NCBI GenBank assembly: GCA_019022495.1
Contig: JAFEKR010000003.1
Location: forward strand, 1,736,001-1,800,000
DNA from: Epichloe hybrida
Lineage: Eukaryota; Ascomycota; Sordariomycetes; Hypocreales; Clavicipitaceae
Reading direction: 5' to 3'
Length of the DNA stretch: 64,000 bases
Shown: piece after piece, positions 1 through 11,872 of the stretch
How the letters are laid out: every line of letters begins with the position of its first letter
Position numbering within the stretch: the first letter of the stretch is position 1
Notes under the pieces: model-generated
What the model was told of the DNA's origin: nothing
Database searches by the model: none
The model's input: only the letters and a program-made list of their open reading frames with translations
Position numbers and translations under genes: made by a program

Positions 1-495
1 TGCACGCAGCATCGAGCGCTGGAGCCCCCCGTGCCCCCCCGTGCCCCCCACCCATCCTGCCCATCCCGTGGAGCCAGGCGCGGACGAGCCAATCCAAAGC
101 CAGCTCGAGCCTGGCCCAGCTCGTCATCAATCCTCCATCCCAACCCGAACCAATTTCCTCATCCTCATGACTTCCTCGACCGCCATATCCTCGACGTCGC
201 CGACACCGAATCCCGCCGCTACAGTGGCCCACCTTGAACTGTCTTCCTTCGCTGGATGGTGCGTCGATAGCATCTATCCTCCTTCCAGAGTCGGAGAACC
301 TCGTCGCCCACCTGAATCGGCGCACAGCAGTTCTCTGCGTTGGCAGCTCCTGACGCCTCGCAGTTCCTGACGCCTGGCAACTGTCCCGAGCAAGCCGCGA
401 CCGTTGCGCTGCCTTTTTTCCTCTTAAGCGAGCAGCTTTGAAGAACGGGAAATTGATACTACACCTCTCCCATTTGTCCACAACCAACTTCAACC
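1..495 (+). promoter_or_regulatory. Promoter and 5' leader region of CDS1
   Basis: This C-rich, pyrimidine-rich stretch precedes the CDS1 start codon at 496. Several upstream ATGs (31, 41, 167) open short overlapping frames of 60-110 codons with no recognisable domain. They are more likely leader DNA or uORFs than a gene. No TATA-like box is evident. The window edge cuts the region, so the true promoter may extend further left. Confidence 0.4.
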
Positions 496-2202
496 ATGGG
501 CAGATCAAAGCGAGGAGTTAGGTTCCCCCACAGCAACGGCCAAGCCAGCGGATCTGAAGGCCGTCGATCGAGCTTCAGCGATGCTTCCGAGGACGGAGGC
601 GCTTCTCCTACAAGTCTCCGAGCCAGAGGTCAAAGCCAGCTGGCGCCAGTAGAAGAGGTATCTCCCCCCCCCCTCCCCCTCCCCCGTTCTGCTGTAGGGG
701 CGCATTTCACGGAAGCAGCAATGCAATGCAGTGTGGTATTTGAATTAGAATACAAACTGACATGCTACTGGTTAGCAGAAACCCCCGACGGCTGAGGAGG
801 AATATCAAAAGAAAAAGGCCAACTTCATCACCCGAACATTCTGGACCCTTTGCATGCTGGCCGCCTTCTTTTCTGCCTTATTTCTGGGCCACATCTACAT
901 CATCATTATTGTCACGGCGATTCAAATCATTTCCTTCAAAGAAGTCATTGCTATTGCCAATGTACCCAGCCGCGCTCGCTCCCTTCGGTCCACCAAGAGC
1001 CTCAACTGGTACTGGTTAGCTACAACCATGTACTTTCTGTACGGCGAGAGTGTCATCTACTACTTCAAGCACATTGTTCTTGTTGACAAGGTGCTGTTAC
1101 CTCTTGCCACCCATCATCGCTTCATTAGCTTCATTCTCTATGTTTTCGGTGAGTAGAGCACAAAGCCTTTTCTTCTTCGATATATTCCTCGCCTATATAT
1201 GAGAAACTAACCTTGTCACGCTATGCAGGATTCGTCTTCTTCGTCGCATCGCTTCAGGCCGGACATTACAAGTTCCAGTTCACAAACTTTGCGTGGACGC
1301 ACATGGCCCTCTATCTTATCGTCGTTCAGGCACACTTCGTCATGAACAACGTCTTTGAAGGCATGATCTGGTTCTTCCTGCCCGCTGCGCTCGTCATCAC
1401 CAACGACATCTTCGCCTACATTTGCGGTATTGCCTTTGGTCGCACGCAGCTCATCAAACTATCACCGAAGAAAACCGTGGAAGGCTTTGTCGGCGCCTGG
1501 ATTACTACCGTTCTTTTTGGTATGGTTCTCGTGAACCTGATGATCCGGTCAAAGTACTTCATCTGTCCTGTCAATGTGAGTGCCGTATTCAACCCCACCC
1601 CTCCGCTGCTAATGATGTACATTTTTTACATTTACATGCAGGATCTCGGCGCCACCGTCTTCACCGGCCTTGAATGCGATCCAAATCCCGTCTTCATCTC
1701 TCGTACTTACCAGATGCCCGAATTCTTTTTTCTTCCGCCCAAATTCGCCAATCTTTCCTTCACTTTTGCGCCGATCCAGCTCCATGCTTTCGTTCTCGCT
1801 TCGTTCGCGTCCTTGATCGCACCCTTTGGTGGATTCTTTGCGTCTGGTCTCAAGCGCAGCTTCAAGATCAAGGACTTTGGCGACTCCATCCCCGGACACG
1901 GCGGCATGACGGATCGCATGGACTGCCAGTTCATCATGGGCTTCTTTGCCTACATGTACTACCACACCTTCATCTCTCTCCACAAAGTCACCATGGGATC
2001 CATTCTCGAGACGGCCATCACGAGCTTGAGTCCAGAGGAGCAAGTCGAGCTAGTCAAGAACATGTCGCGATATCTAGGCAACCAAGGGGTTGTTTCTGAA
2101 AAGGTGATGCCCATTCACGCAACACCACACTGCGCCCACACAGGACCGTATGCTAATAGATACTAGTTTTTGCAATGCGTCGAGCAAACAATCAGCAACT
2201 GA
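496..2202 (+). CDS. CDS1: Phosphatidate cytidylyltransferase (CDP-diacylglycerol synthase)
   Basis: Makes CDP-diacylglycerol from phosphatidic acid and CTP, the precursor of phosphatidylinositol, phosphatidylserine and cardiolipin, in the ER membrane. The model joins five exons: 496-657, 779-1148, 1229-1575, 1642-2103 and 2167-2202, giving 458 aa, the usual fungal length. All introns are GT-AG and the frame is kept across each join. The last exon adds only 11 codons and a stop, after a TACTAG acceptor with GCTAAT just upstream. Residues 1-60 are hydrophilic and Ser/Gly-rich. Several hydrophobic membrane segments follow, from about residue 75 on. The CDP-DAG synthase signature lies at about 361-387: S-G-L-K-R-S, then K-D-F-G-D, then PGHGG and DRMD with the metal-binding aspartates. 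Identity is very secure; the exact first exon is the least certain part. Confidence 0.95.
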
Positions 2203-4402
2203 GCAAACCCAGCCAGCGTCACTTTTTTTTTTTTTTTCACTCGTTTGTCCCTTAATATTTCCTGGGGCCATTTCGGCACCAAAGTCAGCGGCATCTCCTG
2301 TTCTTTCCTTTTTCGCCTGCCCTTTGCAGTACCAAGGTTTGACTTGGAAAAAAAAAAAAAGGGGGGGGGGGGGGGGTGAGGGGGGCATATCAAAGGGTTA
2401 GCTGCACTCAAGCGGGAGAGGTTGATATATTAGGACTCTCGTGCAGATTAGCTAAAACGACGTCATGTACGGCGGCGGTGTTCTATAGTTTGTAGCTTTA
2501 AGGGTTCTCTACGGGCGTGTAACGAAGCCGTCCACAAGTCCGGAACGTGCATCATGACGTTGTCGGTCTTTGTGCCACCAAAAATGCAACCCACCTCCGA
2601 TCGTCGGAGATGGAGAAGATGCACAGCCAGCTTCCCCCTTATCATATTGAGACGGGGAAGGCGTCAAAAACGAGTATTAAGACAAGGGAGCATACTCTTG
2701 AGCTACCATTCATCAGAGCGCATCCTGGTGTCGAGACTCAAAGAGGTTCGTCAGATCATCACATCAACGGGCGGGCTCGTCAGGACTCAGGAACCCCCCT
2801 CCTCACTGTTCGATAATAATCAGCCCAGGCAGAAATCCGACGCTTTGCCTGTCCGGGGCGCCGTTTCATTCAGGCAACCCATGGCTGGCTCTTGTCATGA
2901 TTGACGTTCTCGGGGTGATTGCTGATTTCGAACCTTGTCCGTTGCCAGCGCAGCTGGTACGTATGTACCCTCGGGATGGCCGCCGGCCCCGACCGCGGTC
3001 AACGGTCCGTTGATTGCCGATGCAGCCCGACATGGGAACCTCGGGGTTCACAGTACTCCGTAGTGCAGGTGGGCGCGAAATTCGTTCGGCAGGCGGGGGG
3101 AAGGATGTCGTGGAAAGTATTGCATGTACGTCCGTACCGTAAATTACGTACGTACATGTTACATATGCCCCATGGGTGTTTGGGTATTGGTGGAAGCTGG
3201 ACCGGTTAGTTGAGGGCATTCCGTGCTGAGCCGAGAAGTGAAGTTTTAGGGGTTTTTGGACCCTTTTTCACAAGCTTCTTCGTGAGCGAAGAGCCAAATC
3301 CCGTTCCATAAAACAGGGCACAACCAACATGCCAATTCGTACGCCCCCCCCCCCCCGGTCCGCTTCTAGAATCCTTCGTTCCCTTGTCTTCAATCTCAGC
3401 CAGCCACGCCCTCCCTCTTTTCCCTCACGTAGCACAACATTCGGAGGATGTGCTTCCGATGCGAGCTGCTGATTGATTTTCGAGTCCACCAGTGTGAATG
3501 CGTCTGGTCCTTTTTGGAAGCAATTGCATGTCAAATGCCGTCCATGGCAGCGCAGCACTTTCGAGCATCGGGGTAGGGGTGGCCGCCATAAGCGCTTGCC
3601 CAGAGGCTTGTTGAGCTGAATGTGACCGTGACCCAGTTCGCCGCATTTTCCGCAATGGGTATTTTCACCACAGTACGGATTACGACGTCGCTTTTTTTTC
3701 TTTCTCGTTTCTCGTTTCTCGTGGATTGTGTATCTTGTCCTATTGGGGCCACTGTCAATAGTGTTGGTTGATTGGTTGTTAGAGTGTATGACGAACGGTT
3801 CGGCGGGCCAAGATCTGCTTTTCACGACTATTGCTCCGTAGATAGGATAGGCACGAGTGGGTCATGTTGGTGCAATATTGTGCAGTATCACTGTTATGAT
3901 AATCAGCAGACAAAAAGTCCAAGGTATTATTCCTAGCACCCACCCGCACCGTCAGCCCCCCCAAAACAACCTGGACTGACTGACTGTCTTTAATTGCATG
4001 ATGCAAGCGAACGTCCGATGCGTTCCATTCCGCTGCTCTGCGCCAAGTGCGCAACTTGAGAGAAGAAAACGGGCAGCATTTCCATATCCACACACCTAGC
4101 TCATGTTTCTAAGAATATCATCGTCACATCACTTGATACTTGTGGGCCCCAGTAAAGTGTGTGGAACAAACCTCCCAGTTCCGCCGGGGGGGGGGGTTGT
4201 CGAGTTGTTCGTGGTTCATCCAACAACGAGCGTGTTGAAGGTTGAGAAGATACGTAGATAGAACGCTGCGGTATCAATGATGGGCCAGGACAAGGGTTGT
4301 TTTTCCCTCTTAGTTTTGGCATTGTTTTTGGTTCGTCATTGTCTGATGCCTGCGACATTGGAGGAGGATGGGCGGGTGAGATCTGCTCCCAAACCGAATC
4401 AT

Positions 4403-4576
4403 CCTGTCGATAGTAGGGCCTGTCGATAGTAGGGCCTGTCGATAGTAGGGCCTGTCGATAGTAGGGCCTGTCGATAGTAGGGCCTGTCGATAGTAGGGCC
4501 TGTCGATAGTAGGGCCTGTCGATAGTAGGGCCTGTCGATAGTAGGGCCTGTCGATATTAGCCTGTCGATAGTAGGG
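4403..4576. repeat. 16-bp minisatellite, 11 units
   Basis: The unit is CCTGTCGATAGTAGGG. Nine perfect copies run head to tail from 4403 to 4546. They are followed by one degenerate 14-bp copy (4547-4560, ending GATATTAG) and one more perfect copy (4561-4576). Because 16 is not a multiple of three, the minus strand reads as a rotating peptide repeat in all frames; this is not evidence of a protein. The near-perfect identity points to recent expansion or homogenisation. Confidence 0.95.
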
Positions 4577-5069
4577 AAACCAGCAACAGCCAAGCCAGAT
4601 CGTCATCTCCACGTTGGGCCCTCTCCCCCTTCCCGTGTTTCTGCTCGGACGGAGGGGCCCGTGGGAGCCGGGGCGTGTTACCTGAGCAAGCTGAGCTGAG
4701 GTGAGGTAATGGGTGTAGGTGTGTGTGGCAGGCCAATGCCATGCTTCATGCTATCCGTGCATGTGCCATGTTCCAGGTTATCATCAGGTTATTAGGGATG
4801 TGATTTGCCCGGCTGGCATCTCGGAAGAACCAGTTCCACCCCCCGCTGGCCAGCCGTTGATGCAGATTGCATTGCGACTCCTGTCCGGCTGCTTCTTGTC
4901 GATGCGGTAAAGTTCATGGCAGTGTGTGCATGCCGACTCATCAAGGCGATGCAGAGGGAGGGAGGGAAGAAGTGAGTGAGTGAGTGCATTTGGGGCCAGC
5001 GTGGACAAACGTGAACGTGGGTTGAAGGTGGGCGGGCAGCTGGACGGGGTGACAGGGCCAGGCTGGCCC

Positions 5070-5142
5070 AGCCGTTGGCCAGCTGGCAGCTGTTGGCTAG
5101 CCGTTTGCCAGCCGTTTGCCACCCGGTTGCCACCCGTTGAAG
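5070..5142. repeat. Degenerate 11-bp tandem repeat
   Basis: About six imperfect copies of AGCCGTTTGCC follow each other, for example 5099-5109 and 5110-5120 identical, then 5121-5131 and 5132-5142 diverged. A 7-bp partial unit sits at 5081-5087. No function is evident. Confidence 0.7.
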
Positions 5143-6131
5143 CCAGATCAGAATTGTTCTGATAAAAAAAAAAACATCACGTCCGTGTCATTTATTGTGC
5201 ACAAACGCACGCGCACGCGCTCAACGCCCCAGCGTCCGCACATCTTCACTCTTCAACAGACAGTCAAGCCGGAAATCTAAACCGCCCGACTCCACAACCT
5301 CCACAACCACATCGCCCTATGCAAATGTATGTCATCCGTATTACACACCGGCACACATGTGCACGTACACACATGACAAGCACGGACTCGTCCTGCCTCT
5401 GAGCTTGGTGCATGTCCCGTACGTAATACGGACGTACGGCTTATTCTTAATTTTAGCTTCTCTCCATTCCCTGGTTGACATCCCGGCAACGGCGCAGGGA
5501 CATATGCCCATCGATGTCAGTCTTCGGCACTTGGAATCGGGTCAACAGGGCAGAGTCCATCGATTCCATCGAGTCAGTCAGTCCACGTTGGGTTGTGAAT
5601 ACATTGATTGGGCTCCGTGTGCACCTTTTCGGTTTTCCAGAAACTCGGCCGACTCCATCCATGATCTAGGCCGTTTCGGTCTCGGATATGCCTTTATTAG
5701 TTCTCGTTGTCGCATATCGTATGCCAAACTTCCAAACTTGCACAAAACTCGGCCTTTCCTTTCCTCACCTGCCATTTTGGGCCCTTGCTTCATGACATCC
5801 ACGAGTCGCCGCCATCCCATCTCGATACTACGTGAACGTTTTGTGCTTGGCTGCAGTCACCGACGACACACAAGACTCACCTCGTGGCATCAAAAATCGA
5901 CACAGTACTTCTTACTTCATGTAGCACAGAAAGGGAAGCATTGACACTCCAAACAACCCACCCACCCCGGAAGAAAAAAAAAAGAAAAAGAAAAAAACCA
6001 CCACCACCACCAACTTCTTCGCGCCACGGGTTCGGGGTTCGTCAGGATTTCCCCCCCCCCCCGGGCCGCAACGGTTCAGGCACTTCTCAGAGAAGACTCA
6101 GAAGAGGTAGGCGTCCAAGTCATAATCCCAA

Positions 6132-7091
6132 ATGGACAACGACTCTACCTACGGAGAAGACGCCTCCAACGCCAGCACGTCCATATACAGCTCCATCACG
6201 CGATACGAATGGAAACACAACCGCCGCTATCACGCCTACCAATCCGGCTCGTACTGCTTCCCCAACGACGAGCGCGAGCAGGACCGTCTGGACATGCTGC
6301 ACCATGCCATGACTCGCCTCCTCGACGACCGGCTCTTCCTGGCGCCCATTGACGCCAAGAACCTCAAGATCCTCGACATCGGCACCGGCACCGGCCTATG
6401 GTCCATCTCCATGGGGGACGCCTTCCCGGGCGCGAGCATCACGGGCAACGACCTCAGCCCCATACAGCCGTCCTGGGTTCCCAACAACGTCAAGTTCCTC
6501 GTCGACGACATAGAGCTCGACTGGGTCCAGTCGGAGCAGTACGACTACATCCACTGCCGGTACATGGCCGCCTCGATCAAGAACTGGCCCCGACTGATGC
6601 GGCAGATCCACAACGCCCTGAAACCGGGCGGCTGGGTGGAATTCCAGGAACTGTCCACCTGCTTCTTCACCTCGGCCGACGACGCGGCGGCGGCGGCACC
6701 TCTGGCCACGCACCACCCCGCGCATCCCTTCCTGCAGCTCACCGTGGCCATGAGGGAGGCCTGCTCCAAGACGGGCAGGGTGCTCGACCCCACGCCCCAT
6801 CTGAAGCGGTGGGCGGCCGAGACGGGCTTCACGACCATCAAGCAGGTTGCTCACAAGGTTCCCGTCGGGGGCTGGCCCAAGGACCAGCGCCACAGGGAGG
6901 TCGGCGCCATGATGGCCATCAACTTCGTCGAGGGCGTCGAGGCCATGACGGCCGTCTTGCTACGAGATGTCCTCGGGTGGCCCGAGGCCGAGGTTGAGAT
7001 GCTGAATGCCCGCGTGAGAATGGCCGCCAAGAGGTCTGAGCCAAAGCTCCTGGTTGACTATGTCGTTGTCATGGCGCAAAAGGAGGCATGA
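6132..7091 (+). CDS. LaeA-like SAM-dependent methyltransferase
   Basis: Single-exon 319-aa protein of the class I S-adenosylmethionine methyltransferase fold, close in style to the large fungal family that includes LaeA and secondary-metabolism methyltransferases. The N-terminal region has the family's Y-x-W-x(4)-RYHAY-x-G-x-Y stretch at about 25-42. Motif I (ILDIGTGTG) is at 80-88, and an acidic GNDLSPIQP segment at about 100-108 is the usual SAM-ribose loop. The post-I region DDIELDW is followed by a typical 'R..QIHNALKPGGWVEFQE' element. The ATG at 6132 gives a complete domain, and no in-frame alternative upstream is better. Substrate cannot be deduced. There is no biosynthetic gene beside it, so a cluster role is unsupported. 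It is strongly GC-biased at third positions, as are its host-gene neighbours. Confidence 0.88.
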   Translation: MDNDSTYGEDASNASTSIYSSITRYEWKHNRRYHAYQSGSYCFPNDEREQDRLDMLHHAMTRLLDDRLFLAPIDAKNLKILDIGTGTGLWSISMGDAFPGASITGNDLSPIQPSWVPNNVKFLVDDIELDWVQSEQYDYIHCRYMAASIKNWPRLMRQIHNALKPGGWVEFQELSTCFFTSADDAAAAAPLATHHPAHPFLQLTVAMREACSKTGRVLDPTPHLKRWAAETGFTTIKQVAHKVPVGGWPKDQRHREVGAMMAINFVEGVEAMTAVLLRDVLGWPEAEVEMLNARVRMAAKRSEPKLLVDYVVVMAQKEA

Positions 7092-7809
7092 CGTCTCATT
7101 TCCGCATCCATTCTTCTCTTCTCTCCCTCTTTTTCTTTAATTATCATTCCTGTTGCTATATCCTCCAACCATGATAGGGGCTTCTTTTCTCGTTCAATAA
7201 TATTGGCTCGCGAAGAGCAGGATTGGTTGGGCGCCGGCGGTTTCTTTTTTTTTTTTTTTCCCTATCATTCCAATGGGGAAAAGGACACCAACCATGAGCT
7301 TAACATTACACCTGGGGCATTTCTCACTTATAGTAGCGTTTCATGAAAACGCTTCAAGATGCATTTGGAAAGCGAAGCTTTGCATGGCATGGCATGGCGT
7401 GGCGAGGCGTGACGGATTTCTCGTCAAATTCTTTTTAGACCAGTCAAGGCCATCGTCTTGAATCACTTCAAGAGGCTGATTACGTTAGACTTACGGATAC
7501 CCAAATAGCAGAGTGGCTGTCATCACAAATGTTATCGACTTGTGGACGGGTGATTTTTCGTCATGACTAAGTGATAATTCCCATCGACGTGTCCCTTGAA
7601 TTCTCGATTTTGACGGGGCGGCGTCACCACTCGATCTGATTCGAGAATGACTTCCATTGCACATGGTACATTTATTGCAAAGCCGCCCTACCCGTCGACT
7701 CGTCCGTCGACCCAGCTCATGGATCCCTTGCGCCATCCCATTGGCATCACTCGCCAACGCCGAGGACTTAAAATCGCTGAAACCCGGATACATGTCCCGA
7801 AATGCACAT
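7092..7809. other. Convergent intergenic region
   Basis: This tail-to-tail spacer lies between the methyltransferase (+) and MRC1 (-). It holds AATAAT-like and T-rich stretches after 7130 that may act in 3'-end formation, and a T run near 7245-7260. I see no gene. Confidence 0.5.
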
Positions 7810-10800
7810 TCACTCAAAGGCTCCTCGACCCAACAACCCACCCACCATGCCAATCCTCTTCTCCGCCCCCCTCACCTTCCTCTCCTGCCTCCTCCGCTCG
7901 CTCTCCTTCATCAAAACACGAGACTCATTCTCCCTCGCAAAGCCATTGATCCCGCTCTTCTTCCCCGCGCCCTTTTTGATCTTTGCTTCTTCGCCGAACC
8001 CCCCTGCTGTGCTGACTGCGCTCGAGGAACTGGTGCTGACTGTGGAATTTGCCGTGGCGCGGCGCAACAGCGCGGGGACTTTGAAGGAGGCCGAGGTGGA
8101 GGCCGAGGCGGTTGAAAATGCCATGCGGGTGGATGAGATGGAGGAGGAGCTGCGCTTCAAACCCAAGCGGTTGATGATTGTCGTGGTTGCGGCTGTGGAC
8201 GTGGGCAAGTGAGGAGCCTGGTTCTCCTTGTTGCTTCGGGATGAGGAAGAGGATTGATCAAGGCCTTCTCCTTCTTCGTCTGCTTCGCTGTCGGAGCCGT
8301 CTTCCGTGGCGGGCACCACGGAGGCCTGTGGCTCGTCGAGGAGGTTGGAGAGCGTTTCCCGGACCTGTCCTATGTTGGACGGTTTCTTGCCCTTGTTGGT
8401 TCTCCGCAAGTGCGCGGGCGGGCGGTTCTCTGACGCCGCCACGTCTAGTGGTTTCGTCGAGTGTGGCTGGCTGTCGGGGATGGTGGTGCTTGGGAGTTGC
8501 TGGTTTTCGCCGTGGTCCTGCGACTGCGTCTCGGCGTGTGCTTGTGACGGCGAGTCCTCCGGCCTGTCCAGGAAGTCCATCTCGTCATCGCTGCCGTGGT
8601 CTTCGATGGTCCGGAGGAACGCTTGGTTGCCGGGATTTTCGGCAATTTTCTTGACTCGCTCATCGGCAAACAGTGCCTTTTGCATCTTGGCAAATTGCCG
8701 CCTCTTCATACGTTTGCGCGCCTCGCCGTCCGAGTCCGAGTCGGACAAGTCAAAGTCGGCACCGCGTTTACGCCGCAACATGCCTTTGGTGATGTCCTTG
8801 AACAACTTCTCTACTTGCTGCTCATCCTGTGCTCGTTCCCGGTCCCTGCAAGAATTTTATTTCTTGGTTAGCGTCGTGTCTCGTGAGATGGCAGAGTGGA
8901 GAGTTTGGAAGAGCATGTGTGGTGCAAACTTACGCATAAAACGCCGCGAGCTTGCGCTCGTCGCTGTCATTCCCAGCTGTGTCGTCAATCATCTCCTCCA
9001 CAGAGCCGTTCGACTCATTGTCGCTATCCTCGCCATCCACGCCACCAAGACCGGCGTACTCGTCCTCAGACTCCTCGGCCTGTTCCTCAACCATCTCTTT
9101 GGCTTTGCTCTTCTTCCGGTTGAAGTCTTCAGCGGGATGGACCTTCTTCTTTGATACTTCCTTTGTCGCCTCTTTTGGCGCTCCGAAAGCATCTTCTTGT
9201 GTGCTGGGTACGTTCTCCTCGCTTGCTTCGGGAATGGCAGTCTCGGCGATGGACATGTCCATTCTCCTTCGAAGGCGGCCTTTGCGGACAAGCGGCGAGT
9301 CTTGTGGCGCGGTATCGTGCTCGCCATCTTGTTTTTCTACTATCGTTGTCTCTACTGTTGAGCAAGGGGGCTCGAAAAATCTTTCGCGAAGAGGAGTGTA
9401 TTGTTGCAGGCCAATGTCCTGAGAAAGTTCCATCCCCTCGGACATTTGTGTCTGCATTCCGTGACTAATCAAGGTACCGAGGCCGTGCATTTGAGACTGC
9501 GACAGATTGAGCTGCACTCCCTGGGTTTCCGTGAAGTCTTCTTCTCGTTGGGAATCGAAAATCATTTCTTCCATTGGCTCATCCGCAGTAGCTGAGAAGT
9601 TCGAGTCTGGGAAATGTTCAAAATCGGGCATCATCGACTGCGTCGGTCCATTCCCAGGGCAGTCGCTCGTCTGGCTGTCCATGGTACCAGCGAATATCTG
9701 GGTGAGGCCCAGACCAGCAGGGCCTTGGACAGGTAATCCAGGAATAAATGTCTTCTTGGCAGATCGCAAGACCGAGTTAGGCGCGCCAGGAGACACCTTG
9801 CTCGCACCTGCAGGGGTCATCTGGGTGGCCATCCTGATCGGTTTGGGTGTCGCTTCAACGCCGCCTTCATCGTCGGACAGCAGCACCGTGGTAGTGTTCC
9901 GGGCTCTGCGTTGTCGCAGAACTGGTTGGACGTCCACTTCATCATCATCATCTTCGTCCTTCTCTTGAGCTTCAGTTTGCTCAAGCTCGGGGTCGACAAA
10001 GTCCGCTTCGTCATCAAGCAAGGGATTGCCGGACTCATTCTCATTTTGCTCGTCTTCTGCATCCTCGACCTCCTCGTCTTCAGAGCCCGAAACTTCCAGC
10101 TCGGCTGCGGCCTCGTCGGCCGAATTCCGATATTCCTCGTCTTCACTGTCATCCCAGGCAAGAGGATCGACCTCGCCAGTTGTCTTCCTCAGTCTCTTAG
10201 CTTCGTCCCGCTCCTCCTCCATAATTTTTTGCGCTTCCTGTCTAGCCTTGGCCACTAGATCTTCCACCTCTTGTTCCTGTTTCTCCCGTTCTTCAGCAGT
10301 CTGGACCACGATGCCTTGACCCCTCAAAACCTCCAAGCGGCGTTCACGCTCCATTTTAGCTTGTTGCCGTGCTTTCAGATGCAGGTAGGCTTGCAACTCT
10401 GCAGGCGTCATTTTGGACTGATCGGCCTTTCGTCTGCTTTGCTTCCCAGGAGACCGCACCTGCGCTAGAGCTCGCAAGACATGAATTGAATGCAATTCAC
10501 TGGTCCTGTTGGATGGGATGTTATCAAAAAGTATATCGAGCTTATCCTTGGTCGTCGTAGTGATTTGTAGGTCGTCATCCGAGTCTAACGCGGCCGTATT
10601 GACCGGTAGAGCAGGGAGTCGGACTCTCACTATCCGCTTTTGCGTCCGCTTTTGGTCTGGACTTGCATCTTGTTGTTTGCCAGATTCACCCTTCGTCATT
10701 GTGAGACTGGTAGGCTTGGTGACTTCTGACATCTGCGCCGTGAGGTCTTGTACATTTTCCGTAGTCTGTGCTGCCGGGATAGTACTGTCTGTAGCAACAG

Positions 10801-11872
10801 TTTGGTTGTTCTTGGCCGCAGGAGGAGAGCTTGCAGGCGTGTCGGCATCGTTCATCTCGACATCGGAATGTGGCGTCGTAGGTCGGCTAGAGCTGTTCAT
10901 CTGACGTTCAGGCTCTACGTAACCGGCTGGCTTATAGTTGAACCGTTCAAACAGACTCGATTTGGATATCTTCTTCTTCGTCTTTGCCTCGTGCGCAAGC
11001 TGCATGTTTCTGGCCATACGTTGCGTTTCCCTGTTCATCTCCTCGATTGCCTTTCTGCTCGCCTTCCGGGTAGGGCGAGCTTCTTGAGTCAGTAGTCTTC
11101 CTCCTTCGTCATCTGTAATGCCACCATCGTCATCATCGGAAGCCAACTGCTCCATTTCAGAAGCAAGCTTTTCCTGTTGAACCCGTCGTTCAGCTTTGCG
11201 AGTTTCTTCGGCAGCTTCTCGTGCCAGGCGTTCTTGTCTTTTCTGTTCGACAAGTACTTTGAAGCGATTCGAATCGAGTGCCGGGAGGTCATTGTCGGAG
11301 TCCTCTCTCTCAGAAATGCTCTTAGTGGGCGAGGGGCGCATGGGCGAAGACACAAATAGTCCAGGGCTTGTTGGTCGAGATGGTTCTTCTGCGGCATCTG
11401 ACTGCTGGTCAACGGCAGGAATTCGCTTCGTACGTCTTGGGGCTATGGAGAGATCTTCGTCTTCGTCTTCGTCATCACCATTTGAGGCCTGCTCATCGTT
11501 CTTCTTCGCCTCATCGCGTTCCAACATCATTCTGACGCGTTCTCTCGCGTTCGCTGCCGCCGGCTCCAGGCTCCTGATTCCTTTTGTCGTCTGCTCAGTG
11601 GCCTGCATCCGCGACGCGAGCTTGCCTCGTGGTCGAGTAATAACATCTGAATCGTCCGAATCATCGTCTTGTGCAAATCTCGGACTGCTCTGTCGGGTTC
11701 TCTGTTTACCGATCCCCGTGAGAAAGACTGGTCGGTTTGATTGAATTCGTGTCCCTCCTTCTTCGTCACTGCTTTCCACGGTCGCCAGCAGAGCCTTGAT
11801 CTTCGAACGCGGTGTCAAGGGCTCAGGTGAGTCGCCACGCGAAGCGACTGAAGCAGCTCGTGAAGAGGCCAT
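7810..11872 (-). CDS. MRC1: DNA replication checkpoint mediator Mrc1/Claspin
   Basis: Fork-associated adaptor that relays the ATR (Mec1/Rad3) signal to the Chk2-type kinase and helps fork progression in the nucleus. Two exons, 11872-8934 and 8845-7810, encode 1324 aa. The intron (8933-8846) has a GTAAGT donor and TTGCAG acceptor, and splits codon 980 so that KLAAFYA continues into DRERAQDE. The whole protein is acidic, Ser/Lys/Glu-rich and largely disordered, with many SQ/TQ sites. Its N-terminus (SKIKALLATVESSDEE, about 24-39) is typical of the family. A basic coiled-coil stretch with FERFNYKP lies near the first third. The MRC1-like domain covers about 935-1075, ending in KMQKALFADERVKKIAENP. 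The start at 11872 is preferred over the ATG 36 nt upstream because MASSR is the usual fungal beginning. The domain assignment is firm. Confidence 0.92.

Larger units (their letters stand above)
2203..6131. other. Gene-free intergenic stretch with low-complexity DNA
   Basis: No convincing gene lies between CDS1 and the methyltransferase. Open frames of up to 249 codons occur on both strands (for example 5195-5944 + and 3268-3825 -), but none has a domain, sensible splice structure or coding-like composition. The stretch holds poly-T, poly-A and poly-G runs (A run 2348-2360 followed directly by a G run 2361-2376), a cluster of GTACGT-type repeats near 3120-3160, and two minisatellites listed separately. 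The last few hundred bases are the methyltransferase leader, which carries a purine-rich run near 5970-6000 and a C run near 6050. Confidence 0.6.

Noticed and set aside
3268..3825. 185-codon minus frame with a small Cys cluster (CGENTHCGKCGELGHGH)
   Set aside because: The cluster is interesting, but the frame reads through Lys/Arg and Gly runs from simple repeats, has no convincing domain or splice structure, and overlaps another open frame of similar quality.
4403..4576. CRISPR array or repeat protein
   Set aside because: Units are contiguous with no spacers, the DNA is eukaryotic, and the peptide repeat arises only because 16 bp rotates through the frames.
5195..5944. 249-codon plus frame upstream of the methyltransferase
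   Set aside because: No domain, biased Ser/Arg/His composition typical of non-coding frames, and it runs into the purine-rich leader of the next gene.
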